Shown: in pieces, positions 27,688-38,208 of the stretch
Position numbering within the stretch: position 1 is the stretch's first letter
How the letters are laid out: every line of letters starts with the position of its first letter
Assembly (NCBI RefSeq): GCF_015711605.1
Contig: NZ_JABTEZ010000001.1
Span: forward strand, 1 to 64,000
Direction: 5' to 3'
DNA: 64,000 bases
Origin: Planomonospora sp. ID67723
GTDB lineage: Bacteria > Actinomycetota > Actinomycetes > Streptosporangiales > Streptosporangiaceae
Made by a program: the position numbers and the translations under genes
The notes under the pieces: generated by a model
What the model was told of the DNA's origin: nothing
What the model saw: the letters and a program-made list of their open reading frames with translations, nothing else
Database searches by the model: none

Positions 27688-27918
27688 GTGGCTGAGGAGA
27701 AGACACCGTCGTACGAGCAGGCCCGCGAGGAGCTGACCGAGGTGGTCCGCCGCCTCGAGGCGGGCGGGCTCACCCTGGAGCAGTCGATCGAGCTCTGGGA
27801 GCGGGGCGAGAAGCTGGCCGCGCTCTGCGAGGAGTGGCTCCAGGGCGCCCGGGTGAAGCTCGCGGCTGCCATGGCCAAGCGCGGGCAGGCCGACCCCGGC
27901 GAAGAGCGGCCCTTCTGA
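27688..27918 (+). CDS. xseB: exodeoxyribonuclease VII small subunit
   Basis: 76 residues, the normal XseB size. It carries the family core 'YEQAREELTEVVRRLEAGGLTLEQSIELWERGE' and '...CEEWLQGARVKL' (two helices). Partner of XseA. GTG start with a leaderless-type -10 and no ribosome site. Unlike the usual xseA-xseB pair it is cut off from xseA by an antisense GNAT gene and has its own promoter. Confidence 0.94.
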   Translation: MAEEKTPSYEQAREELTEVVRRLEAGGLTLEQSIELWERGEKLAALCEEWLQGARVKLAAAMAKRGQADPGEERPF

Positions 27919-27941
27919 GCCGTACGGCCCCGCCCTCCGGT

Positions 27942-27979
27942 GGCCGCCGGGAAGGACCGGGAACCGGCCCCCGGCGGCC
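27942..27979. terminator. terminator between xseB and the DUF4245 gene
   Basis: GGCCGCCGGG / CCCGGCGGCC, a perfect 10-base stem around an 18-base loop that itself contains CCGG-GAA-CCGG. It lies between convergent stops at 27918 and 27983. Confidence 0.7.
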
Positions 27980-27982
27980 GGG

Positions 27983-28570
27983 CTAGTCCGTGGGGGCCGG
28001 GCTGGCCGCAGGTGCCGGACTGGTCGTGGGCGTCGGACCGGAGGCGCCCTTGGGCTGCTGCTTGAGGGAGGTCGCCAGGGCGGTCAGCTCGGCCCATTCG
28101 GCCGTGCCGGTGACGACGAGGGTGGTGTCGGGCAGGAGCCGTACCAGCGAGCGCTGGTTCTTGTCCTCGCGGTAGCGCTGCTCCCAGGTCACGCCGGCGA
28201 TCTGGACGGTGCCGGTGGCCTGGTTGCTGTTGGCCATCCGGTTGGCGAACTCCGCCGCGGGTCCCTCGTCGCTCTGGATGAGCATGGCGTGCTTCTGCTC
28301 GGCCGTGGCGAAGCCGAGCCGCCAGGTCACCACGCCCTTGGCATCCGTCATCCGGGAGCTGTTGGGGACCCAGCCCGCCGGCACCGGCTCCGGCGTCCAG
28401 ACCTGGTACGGCGCGGCGCGGCGCATGTTCGCCACGTCGATCGAGTAGTCCACCCTCGGGATGTGCGGAGTGGTGCTGTACGGGGCGAAGAACAGGACGG
28501 CGAGGACGCCGGCGAGGCAGACGGCCATCGCGACGACGTAGCCGTAGAAACCCTGAGTGAACCGTTGCAC
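27983..28570 (-). CDS. DUF4245 membrane-anchored protein
   Basis: 195 residues. One N-terminal helix ([20 protein letters not shown]), then an exported domain with the DUF4245 pattern '[32 protein letters not shown]' spread over residues about 40-75 and '[19 protein letters not shown]', and a Pro/Ala/Thr tail. Function unknown. GTG 28570 is chosen: TAGTCT lies 8 bases upstream and no Shine-Dalgarno is visible, so it is a leaderless candidate. In M. tuberculosis the homologue Rv1100 also neighbours glpX. Confidence 0.82.
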   Translation of the reverse strand: MQRFTQGFYGYVVAMAVCLAGVLAVLFFAPYSTTPHIPRVDYSIDVANMRRAAPYQVWTPEPVPAGWVPNSSRMTDAKGVVTWRLGFATAEQKHAMLIQSDEGPAAEFANRMANSNQATGTVQIAGVTWEQRYREDKNQRSLVRLLPDTTLVVTGTAEWAELTALATSLKQQPKGASGPTPTTSPAPAASPAPTD

Positions 28571-28608
28571 GAGTGGCGAGACTACCCGCCCGGGAGGGCG
28601 GTCCGCCG

Positions 28609-29235
28609 TCAGGGGCGCTCCGTGGGGCGGCGGATCTGCCCGATGATGGCCAGCACGTCGTCGGCGAGCCTGCGGGAGGCGTCCTCGTCCTCGGAGAGCG
28701 CGACCTCGGAGACCGCGGCGGCGAGCGCCCCGGTGAGGACCACGACCAGTGCCCCCTCGTCGCCCTCGAACAGGGTGGCGTTGCGCTTGGCCCACTGGCG
28801 CAGCCGGTCACGCATGATGATCTCGAACCCGGGCGGACCGTCGCCGCGCAGGAACAGCGCGGCGAGCTCGCGCTCGGCCAGGCAGCCCTCCAGGTAGGCG
28901 CGGGCGCCGGCGACGAACAGCCTCATCGGGTCGCTCTCGCCCCCGGCCCTGGCCTCCTGCACCGCCTGCTTGGTCCGCTGGGTCTGCCGGGCCTGGAACT
29001 CCTCGAAGAGAGTGAGGTAGAGATCGGCCTTGCCGGAGAAGTGGTGGTAGAGGCTGCCCACGCTCGCGCCCGCGCGCGCGACCACGTCGGTGACGCCCGC
29101 TTCGGCGAAACCGCTTGTGACGAAGGTCTCCCTGGCCGCCGCCAGGAGCGCGACCCGTGTGGCGGCACCCCGTTCGGAGGTTCGTGCGGTCGCCTTCGTT
29201 ACCGGCCGTTCCGTGTCGCTGCTCATAGTGGCCAC
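28609..29235 (-). CDS. TetR/AcrR family transcriptional regulator
   Basis: 208 residues. N-terminal HTH '[47 protein letters not shown]' gives a standard TetR DNA-binding domain (about residues 23-75), followed by an all-helical ligand domain. GTG start with GGGGGAGG seven bases upstream. It is divergent from glpX with 75 bases between starts, so it may control glpX or itself; no clear palindrome is visible there. Ligand unknown. Confidence 0.88.
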   Translation of the reverse strand: MATMSSDTERPVTKATARTSERGAATRVALLAAARETFVTSGFAEAGVTDVVARAGASVGSLYHHFSGKADLYLTLFEEFQARQTQRTKQAVQEARAGGESDPMRLFVAGARAYLEGCLAERELAALFLRGDGPPGFEIIMRDRLRQWAKRNATLFEGDEGALVVVLTGALAAAVSEVALSEDEDASRRLADDVLAIIGQIRRPTERP

Positions 29236-29310
29236 ACATTATCCTCCCCCGCCCGGCAAGGAGGAGACAACTACGATCGTCGTCAGAATCCACGAGAGGG
29301 GCTTTCCGCC

Positions 29311-30345
29311 ATGTCCGAGCAGACGTCCGTTCCCGCCGCCCTCGCCACAGGCGAGCACGCGCCTGATCGCAACCTGGCCCTCGAACTGGTCCGGGTGACC
29401 GAGGCGGCCGCGATGGCCGCGGCCCGCTGGGTGGGGCGCGGTGACAAGAACGGCGCCGACGGCGCGGCGGTCAACGCGATGCGCCAGCTCATCAACACGG
29501 TCTCGATGAACGGCGTGGTGGTGATCGGCGAGGGTGAGAAGGACAACGCCCCGATGCTCTACAACGGCGAGTCCGTGGGCGACGGCAGCGGCGCCGAGTG
29601 CGATGTGGCCGTGGACCCGATCGACGGCACCCGGCTCACCTCCCTGGGCATGCCCAACGCGATCTCGGTCATCGCGGTCAGCGAGCGCGGCTCGATGTAC
29701 GACCCGTCGGCCGTCTTCTACATGGACAAGCTGGTGACCGGCCCCGAGGCGGCCGACTCGGTGGACATCAACGCCCCGGTCGCCCACAACATCGCCGCGG
29801 TGGCACGCGCCAAGGGATGCGCGTCCTCGGACGTGACCGTGGTCATCCTCGACCGGCCCCGCCACGAGAAGATCATCAGAGAGATCCGGGAGACCGGCGC
29901 GCGGATCAAGCTCATCACCGACGGTGACGTCGCCGGCGCCATCATGGCGGCCCGGGGGGGCACCGGCGTCGACCTGATGCTCGGCATCGGCGGCACGCCC
30001 GAGGGCATCATCGCGGCCTGCGCGCTCAAGTGCCTGGGTGGTGTGATCCAGGGCAGGCTCTGGCCGCAGGACGACGCCGAGCGCCGCCGGGCGCTGGACG
30101 CGGGGCTCGACCTGGACGCCACCCTGACCACCGACGACCTGGTCAGGTCCGACGACGTGTTCTTCGCGGCCACCGGGATCACCGACGGCGAGATCATGCA
30201 GGGGGTGCGTTACCGGGGCGGCCACGCCGTGACCAACTCCCTGGTCATGCGCGGCCGGTCCGGCACGATCCGGAAGATCGAGAGCGAGCACCAGCTCTGG
30301 AAGCTCCGCGCTTACAGCGCGATCAACTTCGACACCGCCGTCTGA
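29311..30345 (+). CDS. glpX: class II fructose-1,6-bisphosphatase
   Basis: 344 residues. Gluconeogenic step from fructose 1,6-bisphosphate to fructose 6-phosphate. Metal and phosphate motifs: [11 protein letters not shown] (73-83), DPIDGTRL (102-109) and '[20 protein letters not shown]'. ATG 29311 with GAGAGGGG upstream and a possible TACGAT -10 at about 29270. M. tuberculosis relies on the same GlpX type (Rv1099c), next to a DUF4245 gene as here. Cytoplasmic. Confidence 0.96.
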   Translation: MSEQTSVPAALATGEHAPDRNLALELVRVTEAAAMAAARWVGRGDKNGADGAAVNAMRQLINTVSMNGVVVIGEGEKDNAPMLYNGESVGDGSGAECDVAVDPIDGTRLTSLGMPNAISVIAVSERGSMYDPSAVFYMDKLVTGPEAADSVDINAPVAHNIAAVARAKGCASSDVTVVILDRPRHEKIIREIRETGARIKLITDGDVAGAIMAARGGTGVDLMLGIGGTPEGIIAACALKCLGGVIQGRLWPQDDAERRRALDAGLDLDATLTTDDLVRSDDVFFAATGITDGEIMQGVRYRGGHAVTNSLVMRGRSGTIRKIESEHQLWKLRAYSAINFDTAV

Positions 30346-30399
30346 CGCCACGCCCGGATCGCCCGAATATGACAAAGTTCATATAGAGATCTTCCCGAT

Positions 30400-30426
30400 C
30401 GCCACCGGCGCGGGCGGCCGGTGGCG
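30400..30426 (+). terminator. terminator after glpX
   Basis: CGCCACCGG / CCGGTGGCG, a perfect 9-base stem with a 9-base loop, 55 bases past the glpX stop. Confidence 0.75.
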
Positions 30427-30468
30427 GGTGAGGAGGTGCACGGTTCCCGATCCCGTCGGGCCGGGCGC

Positions 30469-30609
30469 GGGCATCGCCGGTGGCGGCCCTACCTGGTCAG
30501 CGAGTACGTCCCCGGCCCGTCTCCGCGCGGTCTGGTGGCCGTGTCCGGTGGGTACGACACGGCGGTGCGGCTGTGGGACCTGACCGCGCGCCTGCAGGAC
30601 TCCCGGTGA
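30469..30609 (+). pseudogene. WD40-repeat remnant
   Basis: The frame reads '...PRGLVAVSGGYDTAVRLWDLTARLQDSR' before a stop, which is a single good WD40 blade end (GGYD..VRLWDL). No start signal and no further repeats lie around it, so it looks like the 3' end of a lost WD40 protein gene. It sits at the border between the glpX core region and the accessory genes. Confidence 0.5.
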
Positions 30610-30636
30610 CCGGCTCTCCGAGGACCCCGGCCGGCC

Positions 30637-31239
30637 TCAGCGGCGGAACCAGGATCGGCGGGGTCGCTTGGGGGACTTCGCCACGATGCTGCCCAGGGCG
30701 ACGGTCCCGGTGATCTCGATGATCGGCCCGTCCGGGGAGGGCGGGACCTGGTTCTTCTTGCCGCCCATGAAGGCCGAGGCCGGCATCTCGATCCGCACGC
30801 CCTCCGGGACGACCAGCGTGAGCGTCCCTCCCAGCACGGTGACCTGGAGGGTCACGCGGCCGGACTGGAGCAGCGCCTCACGGAGGTCGAGGGTGACGTT
30901 GGCGCAGACGGCGGTGGCGGAGAAGCGCGTCGGCACCACCCAGCGCCCCGAGCGCTCCTCCGAGCCGAAGAAGGCCGTCACCGGGCGGACGTCGGTCCGC
31001 AGCGGCTGGGCCTCGGGCGGGAGGAGGTCGGCGGTGAGAGCGGCGATCTCGCCGAGCGTGCGGGAGCGGTAGAGGCGCTCAATCCGCTCCTCGTGCTCGT
31101 CGTGGGTCAGCCGCCCGTCGGCGAGCGCGTCGTTGAGGACCGCGGCGATCCTCTCCCGGTCGGCGTCTCCGGCCCGCAGGTCGCCGGGGCGCGGCGCAGG
31201 CGTGTCGTCACGGATCGCGGGAGGCCAGGAGAAGTCCAC
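30637..31239 (-). CDS. DUF1707 (SHOCT-like) domain protein
   Basis: 200 residues. An N-terminal DUF1707 domain ('LRAGDADRERIAAVLNDALADGRLTHDEHEERIERLYRSRT' pattern, about residues 20-65) is joined to a C-terminal beta-rich domain typical of LiaF-like cell-wall-active antibiotic response proteins ('VTAFFGSEERSGRW...LGGTLTLVVPEGVRIE'). Usually an envelope-stress-associated protein; exact role unknown. GTG start with TATCGT six bases upstream (leaderless type). Predicted soluble. Confidence 0.83.
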   Translation of the reverse strand: MDFSWPPAIRDDTPAPRPGDLRAGDADRERIAAVLNDALADGRLTHDEHEERIERLYRSRTLGEIAALTADLLPPEAQPLRTDVRPVTAFFGSEERSGRWVVPTRFSATAVCANVTLDLREALLQSGRVTLQVTVLGGTLTLVVPEGVRIEMPASAFMGGKKNQVPPSPDGPIIEITGTVALGSIVAKSPKRPRRSWFRR

Positions 31240-31361
31240 CCCTCGACGATAAGCCCTGCCACGCGTGTGCGGGTGGAGCGCCGGGATCCGCCGAGACGCG
31301 GCGGACGGGAGCCCCGGGGCCGTCCTGCGAACCGTGAAAGCCGCGGACGCCGGACCGGCTC

Positions 31362-32015
31362 TCATGAGTCGCAGGACGGTCCTTGAGGACGCGGGGAGCC
31401 CTCGGGGCGGAGCGAGGCGACGAGGTCGTCGACGTGCCCCCGGAAGAGGGCGGCCATGTCCACCCGGTCGGGGTCGAGCAGCCACTGGCTCTGCAGGCCG
31501 TCCATCACGGCGATCAGCCGGGCGGCGTGGGCCTCGGGGTCGATGCCGGCCCGGAGCTCGCCGGACTCCACCGCCCGGCTCAGCACCCGGCTCACCTCCT
31601 CGCGGAGCCGCCGGTAGCGCTCGCGGGCCCACTCGTGGCCGGGATGGTCGGCGGTGACGGCCTCGCCGCTCATCACGGTGAAGAGCTGGACGAGGCCGGG
31701 GACGCGGGAGTTCCGCTCGACCAGGTCGACCATGTCGTCCAGGAAACTCAGGCCTCCGGCCGGCGGGGCTCCGCCGTCGTATCGGCGCATGTCGAGCTCG
31801 TCGCGGTATTCGAGGACGGCGATCAGCAGCCGCTCCTTGCTGCGGAAGTGGTGGAGCAGCCCGGCCTGGGAGATCTCGGCCCGCTCGGCGATGCGGGCGA
31901 GCGAGGCTCCCCGGTAGCCGTTCTCCGCGAACTCCTGCAACGCGATCGCCAGGATGCGCTCCCGGCGCGCCTGCCCGGCCGCGTATCCCCCGCGCCGCTC
32001 CCCTGCCGCTCGCAC
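31362..32015 (-). CDS. TetR/AcrR family transcriptional regulator
   Basis: 217 residues. HTH at about residues 15-60 ('RERILAIALQEFAENGYRGASLARIAERAEISQAGLLHHFRSKERLL' pattern) with the phenotype of TetR_C_6-like repressors ('AHAARLIAVMDGLQSQWLLDP'). GTG 32015 has TAGGGT seven bases upstream and no Shine-Dalgarno (leaderless). It is divergent from the MFS gene at 32203, 187 bases away, and so is a good candidate for its regulator. Confidence 0.88.
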   Translation of the reverse strand: MRAAGERRGGYAAGQARRERILAIALQEFAENGYRGASLARIAERAEISQAGLLHHFRSKERLLIAVLEYRDELDMRRYDGGAPPAGGLSFLDDMVDLVERNSRVPGLVQLFTVMSGEAVTADHPGHEWARERYRRLREEVSRVLSRAVESGELRAGIDPEAHAARLIAVMDGLQSQWLLDPDRVDMAALFRGHVDDLVASLRPEGSPRPQGPSCDS

Positions 32016-32202
32016 GTGAAGCACCCTAGCGCCCGCCGAGGGAACGAGGCCACGAGGACACCGGAGGAGACGCGGCGTCGCGCGGGCGCGGGGGAGGCAC
32101 CGCAGCGGGCGGGCCCGCAGCGGTGACGGGCCATTGACCCCGGAGAACGGCGCGCCTACCCTGGCGGGAACTTGAACCCCCCTCATGTTCCTGGAGGTCG
32201 TG

Positions 32203-33405
32203 GTGCCGACCCCGCATGGCGAGCAGACCCAGGTGCCGGCCCCGCGCGACCGGCAGGCCCGGGTGGCGACCTGGGCCGCGTTCTTCGTCCAGGGCCTGTG
32301 CTTCGCCACGCTGCTCACTCACGTGATCGACCTGCAGCACGAGTTCGGGCTGAGCGACACGGACCTCACCCTGGTCCTGCTCCTGGTACCGGTGATCGCC
32401 GGCGTCGGGAGCGTGCTCGCGGGCTCCCTCGCCTCCAGGTACGGCAGCGCCCCCGTGCTGCGCGTCTCCCAGCTGGCCGTGTGCGCCGTCGTGGTCCTGC
32501 AGGGCTGGAACGGCTCCCTCGCCGGCCTGTACGCGCTGAGCGCCGCGTTCGGCCTCGCGGTCGGGGCGGTCGACGCGGCGATGAACATGCAGGCGGTCGC
32601 GGTCGAACGCACCTACGGCATGAGCGTGCTGACCGGCTTCCACGCGGTGTGGAGCGTCGGCTCGATGCTGGGAGCCGCCTTCAACTCCGCCTTCAGCGCG
32701 CTCGGAGTGGAGCTGGCCTGGTCGTTCTCCGTCCCGGTGGTGATCGGCGCGGTCGTCTCGGCGGCCATGCTCCCCCGCCTCTACACGCGTGACGAGGAGC
32801 GGGCGACGGCGCGGGCCGTGGAGACGGCGGCCCGGGTGCCGTGGCGGCCGATCATCCCGCTCTGCCTGGCCATGGCCTTCCTCTACGTCGGCGACGCGGC
32901 GGTCTCCAACTACAGCACGGTCTACATGGAGAAGGCGCTGCTGGCGACCGGCTGGCTGGTCCCCTTCGCCTACCTCGCCTACCAGGCGGCGATGCTCGTC
33001 GCGCGGGTCCCCGGAGACCTCGCCGTGCGCCGGTACGGCCCGGCCCCCGTGGTCCGCGCGGGCGCGGTGATCGCGGCGCTGGGCACGCTCGGCGTCGTCG
33101 TCGCCCCCGGCCCCGTGGTGGCCGTCGCCTCCTTCGGCCTCGTCGGCATCGGCCTGTCGATCATCGCCCCGCAGTCGTTCTCGGCCGCCGGCCGCCTGGG
33201 CGCCGGAGCCGAGACGGCGATCGCCCGGGTCAACCTGTTCAACTACGTCGGCTTCCTGGTCGGCGCGGCCGTGGTCGGGACGATCAACGACACCGTGAAC
33301 GCGCGGGTGGCGTTCCTGCCCGCCGCGGTCCTGGTGGCGCTGATCGTCTTCCTGGCCGGGGGGTTCCAGCCCAGGGCGGTCACCACCACGGCGGCGGCTC
33401 CCTGA
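32203..33405 (+). CDS. MFS transporter
   Basis: 400 residues with about 12 hydrophobic segments and the MFS pattern (SLASRYGSAPVLRVSQL after helix 2; a second half starting near residue 210). 'MNMQAVAVERTYGMSVLTGFHAVWSVGSMLGAAF' resembles the YbjJ/FucP-like MFS group of actinomycetes. Substrate unknown. GTG 32203 is chosen because GGAGG lies five bases upstream; an ATG at 32185 is possible. Divergent from a TetR gene that may regulate it. Confidence 0.85.
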   Translation: MPTPHGEQTQVPAPRDRQARVATWAAFFVQGLCFATLLTHVIDLQHEFGLSDTDLTLVLLLVPVIAGVGSVLAGSLASRYGSAPVLRVSQLAVCAVVVLQGWNGSLAGLYALSAAFGLAVGAVDAAMNMQAVAVERTYGMSVLTGFHAVWSVGSMLGAAFNSAFSALGVELAWSFSVPVVIGAVVSAAMLPRLYTRDEERATARAVETAARVPWRPIIPLCLAMAFLYVGDAAVSNYSTVYMEKALLATGWLVPFAYLAYQAAMLVARVPGDLAVRRYGPAPVVRAGAVIAALGTLGVVVAPGPVVAVASFGLVGIGLSIIAPQSFSAAGRLGAGAETAIARVNLFNYVGFLVGAAVVGTINDTVNARVAFLPAAVLVALIVFLAGGFQPRAVTTTAAAP

Positions 33406-33459
33406 CCGCATCGCCGTACCGGCGCCGTGCGGGTGGGCGGGCACCGCGCCGCGGGCGGG

Positions 33460-33476
33460 CCCGTCCCGGGGACGGG
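33460..33476. terminator. short hairpin between MFS gene and iolD
   Basis: CCCGTCCC / GGGACGGG with a one-base gap, between convergent stops at 33405 and 33482. The stem is short, so this is a weak call. Confidence 0.35.
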
Positions 33477-33481
33477 GCGCC

Positions 33482-35323
<1,842 letters not shown>

Positions 35324-35406
35324 CCTGACTCCTTCCGGAGCGGCCCCGGGACGTCGCGTCCCGGGGCGGGTCTGGCGCGGGCGTTCCCGGCGGGCGGTCC
35401 GCCCGG

Positions 35407-36228
35407 TCAGCGCGGCGCTCTCGTCATGGGGACCCGGGGGTCGACCGGCTGGTCCGCCCAGGAGGAGCGGACCCACGCGTGCCGGGGGTCGTCGCAGAAG
35501 GCCATGGACCGCTTCTCGGCGGGCCCGGCCAGCACGTTCAGGTAGTACAGGTCGTAACCGGGGGCCGCCATCGACGGGCCGTGGTAGCCGTGCGGGACGA
35601 GCACCACGTCGCCGCCGCTCACCTCGGTCAGGGTGTCGTGCGTGCCGTACACCCGCTGGTAGCCGGGACCGCCCTCGAAGTAGTAGATCTCCTCCAGCAC
35701 GGCCTCGTGCTCGGAGGCCGTGTCGTGTTTGTGCGGCGGGTAGGACGACCAGTTCCCGCCGGGGGTCAGCACCTCGACCGCGACGAGCTTGTCGCAGTCG
35801 AAGGCGTCCGGGGCGCAGAAGTTGTTGACCTGGCGGCTGGACTGCCCGGCCCCGCGCACCTCGACCGGGACCCGGTCGGCGGGGCCGTACCGGACGGGCA
35901 GGCGCCGGGAGGCCCGGGCCGAGGGGAAGGCGAAGCGGCCCTCTCCGGTGATCCGGACCGTCGCCTCCACCGGGAGGTAGGCGAAGTCGGTGACCGCGTG
36001 GAAGACCGAGGTCCGGCCGTGGAGCGTGAGCCGTACCCCGTCGCACTCGATCGCGCACCCGCCCGAGAGCGGCAGGACCACCATCTCCTCGCCGCCGGTG
36101 GCGAACTCCACCGTCTCACCGGACAGGTGGAGCAGGCGGAGCCCGCTGCGGGCCCATCCGGCGGTCTCGGGGGTGATCCACAGCGCCCAGGGGGCGTTTG
36201 CCGTGCTGCCTGCCGGGATGAACGTCAT
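35407..36228 (-). CDS. iolB: 5-deoxy-glucuronate isomerase
   Basis: 273 residues, bicupin. Converts 5-deoxy-D-glucuronate to 2-deoxy-5-keto-D-gluconate. Metal-binding cupin residues lie in 'SSYPPHKHDTASEHEAVLEEIYYFE' and 'VVLVPHGYHGP'. The N-terminal 'WITPETAGWARSGLRLLHLSGE' is typical of IolB. The ATG overlaps the stop of the preceding aldolase-like gene (ATGA), so translation is coupled. Confidence 0.95.
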   Translation of the reverse strand: MTFIPAGSTANAPWALWITPETAGWARSGLRLLHLSGETVEFATGGEEMVVLPLSGGCAIECDGVRLTLHGRTSVFHAVTDFAYLPVEATVRITGEGRFAFPSARASRRLPVRYGPADRVPVEVRGAGQSSRQVNNFCAPDAFDCDKLVAVEVLTPGGNWSSYPPHKHDTASEHEAVLEEIYYFEGGPGYQRVYGTHDTLTEVSGGDVVLVPHGYHGPSMAAPGYDLYYLNVLAGPAEKRSMAFCDDPRHAWVRSSWADQPVDPRVPMTRAPR

Positions 36229-37211
36229 CGGATCTCCTCCAGCATCGCCGCCGCGGTGTCCACCGCCGCCGCCACGTCGTCATCGGAGGGGTACAGCAAC
36301 GCGCGGCCCACCACAAGCCCCCGGACGCCGGGAAGTCGCAACGCCTTGCGCCAGGCGGCGTACGCCGGGCCGGGCGTGTCACCGGGATCGCCGCCGAGCA
36401 GCAGCGTGGGCAGGGTCGTGGCGCGCATCACCCGCTCCATGTCGTCCACCACGGGGATCTTCAGCCACGTGTGCGCGGAGGTCGCGCCGAGGCCCTGGCC
36501 GACGTGCACGGACCGGATGACGCCCTCGGCGGACAGGTCGTGGGTGACCGTCCCGCCCACCCGCCGCGACCAGAACGGCTCCACCAGCGCGACCAGGCCG
36601 CGTGCGGCCAGCTCGGTGACGGCCCGGCCGCACGCTTCGAGGGTGGCGGCGGTGGCGGGCTCGTCGACGCCGATCCGGCAGAGCATCTTGCCCCCGTCCA
36701 GGCCCATCCGGGCGATGGTGGCGGCATCGTAGGCGGTGAAGCGGTCGTCGAACTCGAACGCGGTGCCCTGCACGCCGCCGCGGTTCATCGAACCTATGAC
36801 GATCTTGTTCTCCAGCGCGCCGAGCAGCAGGAGGTCCTCGACGACGTCGGGGGTGGCCAGCAACCCGTCCACGCCCGGCCGGGCCAGCGCCACGCGGAGC
36901 CGCCGGAGCAGGTCGAGCCGGCTGCCCATGGCCAGGGGACGGCTCCCGGCGGAGAGCGCGCCCCGGGCCGCGTGGTCGGCCGCGATGATCAGAAGCTGGC
37001 CCCGGCCCTCCAGCATGCCGCGCCGCTGCCGGGCCGCGGCCGCCTCGGCGATCCGCCAGGGGAAGCGCGCCCGGGTCTCCAGCAACCTCCGGTGCTCCTC
37101 CTCCCCCAGGCCCTGGCCGAGGCCGGGTCCGGCCTCCCCGTGCCCGCCCGTCCTCCCGGAGGCGGCCTCCCGGCCCGGATCCGGGACCCGCCCGGCGCCG
37201 GATTCACTCAT
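36225..37211 (-). CDS. Cgl0159-type (beta/alpha)8 aldolase-like protein of inositol catabolism
   Basis: 328 residues. A class I-aldolase-like barrel, similar to the protein found in actinobacterial iol clusters (Cgl0159 family). Visible blocks: 'IIAADHAARGAL', 'DGLLATPDVVEDLLLLGAL', 'GVDEPATAATLEACGRAV', 'HTWLKIPVVDDMERV' with the likely Schiff-base Lys, and 'LPTLLLGGDPGDTP'. In context it could replace IolJ and cleave 2-deoxy-5-keto-gluconate 6-phosphate; that is inference. Overlaps iolC by 8 bases and iolB by 4. Confidence 0.85.
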   Translation of the reverse strand: MSESGAGRVPDPGREAASGRTGGHGEAGPGLGQGLGEEEHRRLLETRARFPWRIAEAAAARQRRGMLEGRGQLLIIAADHAARGALSAGSRPLAMGSRLDLLRRLRVALARPGVDGLLATPDVVEDLLLLGALENKIVIGSMNRGGVQGTAFEFDDRFTAYDAATIARMGLDGGKMLCRIGVDEPATAATLEACGRAVTELAARGLVALVEPFWSRRVGGTVTHDLSAEGVIRSVHVGQGLGATSAHTWLKIPVVDDMERVMRATTLPTLLLGGDPGDTPGPAYAAWRKALRLPGVRGLVVGRALLYPSDDDVAAAVDTAAAMLEEIR

Positions 37212-38208
37212 CGCCCGCCCTCTCGTACGCGTTCCGGCCCTCGCCGAGGACGTCCAGCACCTCGTCCACCGTGGGCATGGCCGGGGCGCAGGCGAGCCGG
37301 CCGGCCACGATCGCCCCGGCCGCGTTGGCGAACCTCAGCGTGCGCTCCAGCGGCCAGCCCGCCAGCAGTCCGTGGCAGAGCGCCCCGCCGAAGGCGTCGC
37401 CCGCGCCGAGCCCGTTGACGACCTCGACCGGGACCGGCGGCACCTCCACCGTCTCGGTCGCGGTCATGCCGAGCACCCCGTCCGGCCCCCGCTTGACGAC
37501 CGCCAGCTCCACCCCCGCCTCCAGCAGCGCCCGGCCCGCCGTGCGGGGCTCGCGCGTGCCGGTGGCCATCTCGGCCTCGTCGAGGTTCCCGACCGCGACG
37601 GTGACCTGTCCGAGCACCTCGCGCACCCGCTCGCGGGCCTGCTCGGCGTCCGGCCAGAACATCGGCCGGTAGTCCAGGTCCAGCACCGTGTACGGCGTGC
37701 GCCCCCTGGCCCGCCAGGCCGCCAGGTGCGCGCTGCGCGACGGCTCCGCCGACAGCCCGGTCACGGTCGTCCAGAACAGCCGCGCCGCCGCGATCGCCTC
37801 CAGGTCCAGCTCCTCGGGGAGGATCTCCAGGTCGGGGGCCTTGGGGTAGCGATAGAAGTAGAGCGGGAAGTCGTCCGGGGGCCGGATCTCGCAGAACGTC
37901 ACCGGGGTCGGCAGGCCGGGCACCGCGATGACGTGGCGGTCGTCGACGCCGTACCCGCGCAGCGCGTCGTGGACGAACGCGCCGAACGGGTCGGCCCCGG
38001 TCCGGGTGATCACCGCGCTGGAGCGGCCCAGCCGGGCGGCGGCCACGGCCACGTTGGTCGGGCTGCCGCCCAGATACTTGCCGAAGGTCTCCACCTCCCG
38101 CAGCGAGACCCCCACCTGCAGCGGGTAGACGTCCACCCCGACCCGCCCCATCGTCAGCACCTCGGCGGGCCCGCCCGCGCTCCCTCCGGCCGCGGAGGAG
38201 GAGGTCAC
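37204..38208 (-). CDS. iolC: 5-dehydro-2-deoxygluconokinase
   Basis: 334 residues, PfkB/ribokinase fold. Phosphorylates 2-deoxy-5-keto-gluconate at C6. Signature 1 'GGSPTNVAVAAARLGR' and signature 2 with the catalytic Asp 'VNGLGAGDAFGGALCHGLL'; IolC-specific 'FYRYPKAPDLEI' is present. GTG start overlapping the iolE stop as GTGA; its stop overlaps the next gene by 8 bases. Confidence 0.94.
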   Translation of the reverse strand: MTSSSAAGGSAGGPAEVLTMGRVGVDVYPLQVGVSLREVETFGKYLGGSPTNVAVAAARLGRSSAVITRTGADPFGAFVHDALRGYGVDDRHVIAVPGLPTPVTFCEIRPPDDFPLYFYRYPKAPDLEILPEELDLEAIAAARLFWTTVTGLSAEPSRSAHLAAWRARGRTPYTVLDLDYRPMFWPDAEQARERVREVLGQVTVAVGNLDEAEMATGTREPRTAGRALLEAGVELAVVKRGPDGVLGMTATETVEVPPVPVEVVNGLGAGDAFGGALCHGLLAGWPLERTLRFANAAGAIVAGRLACAPAMPTVDEVLDVLGEGRNAYERAGDE

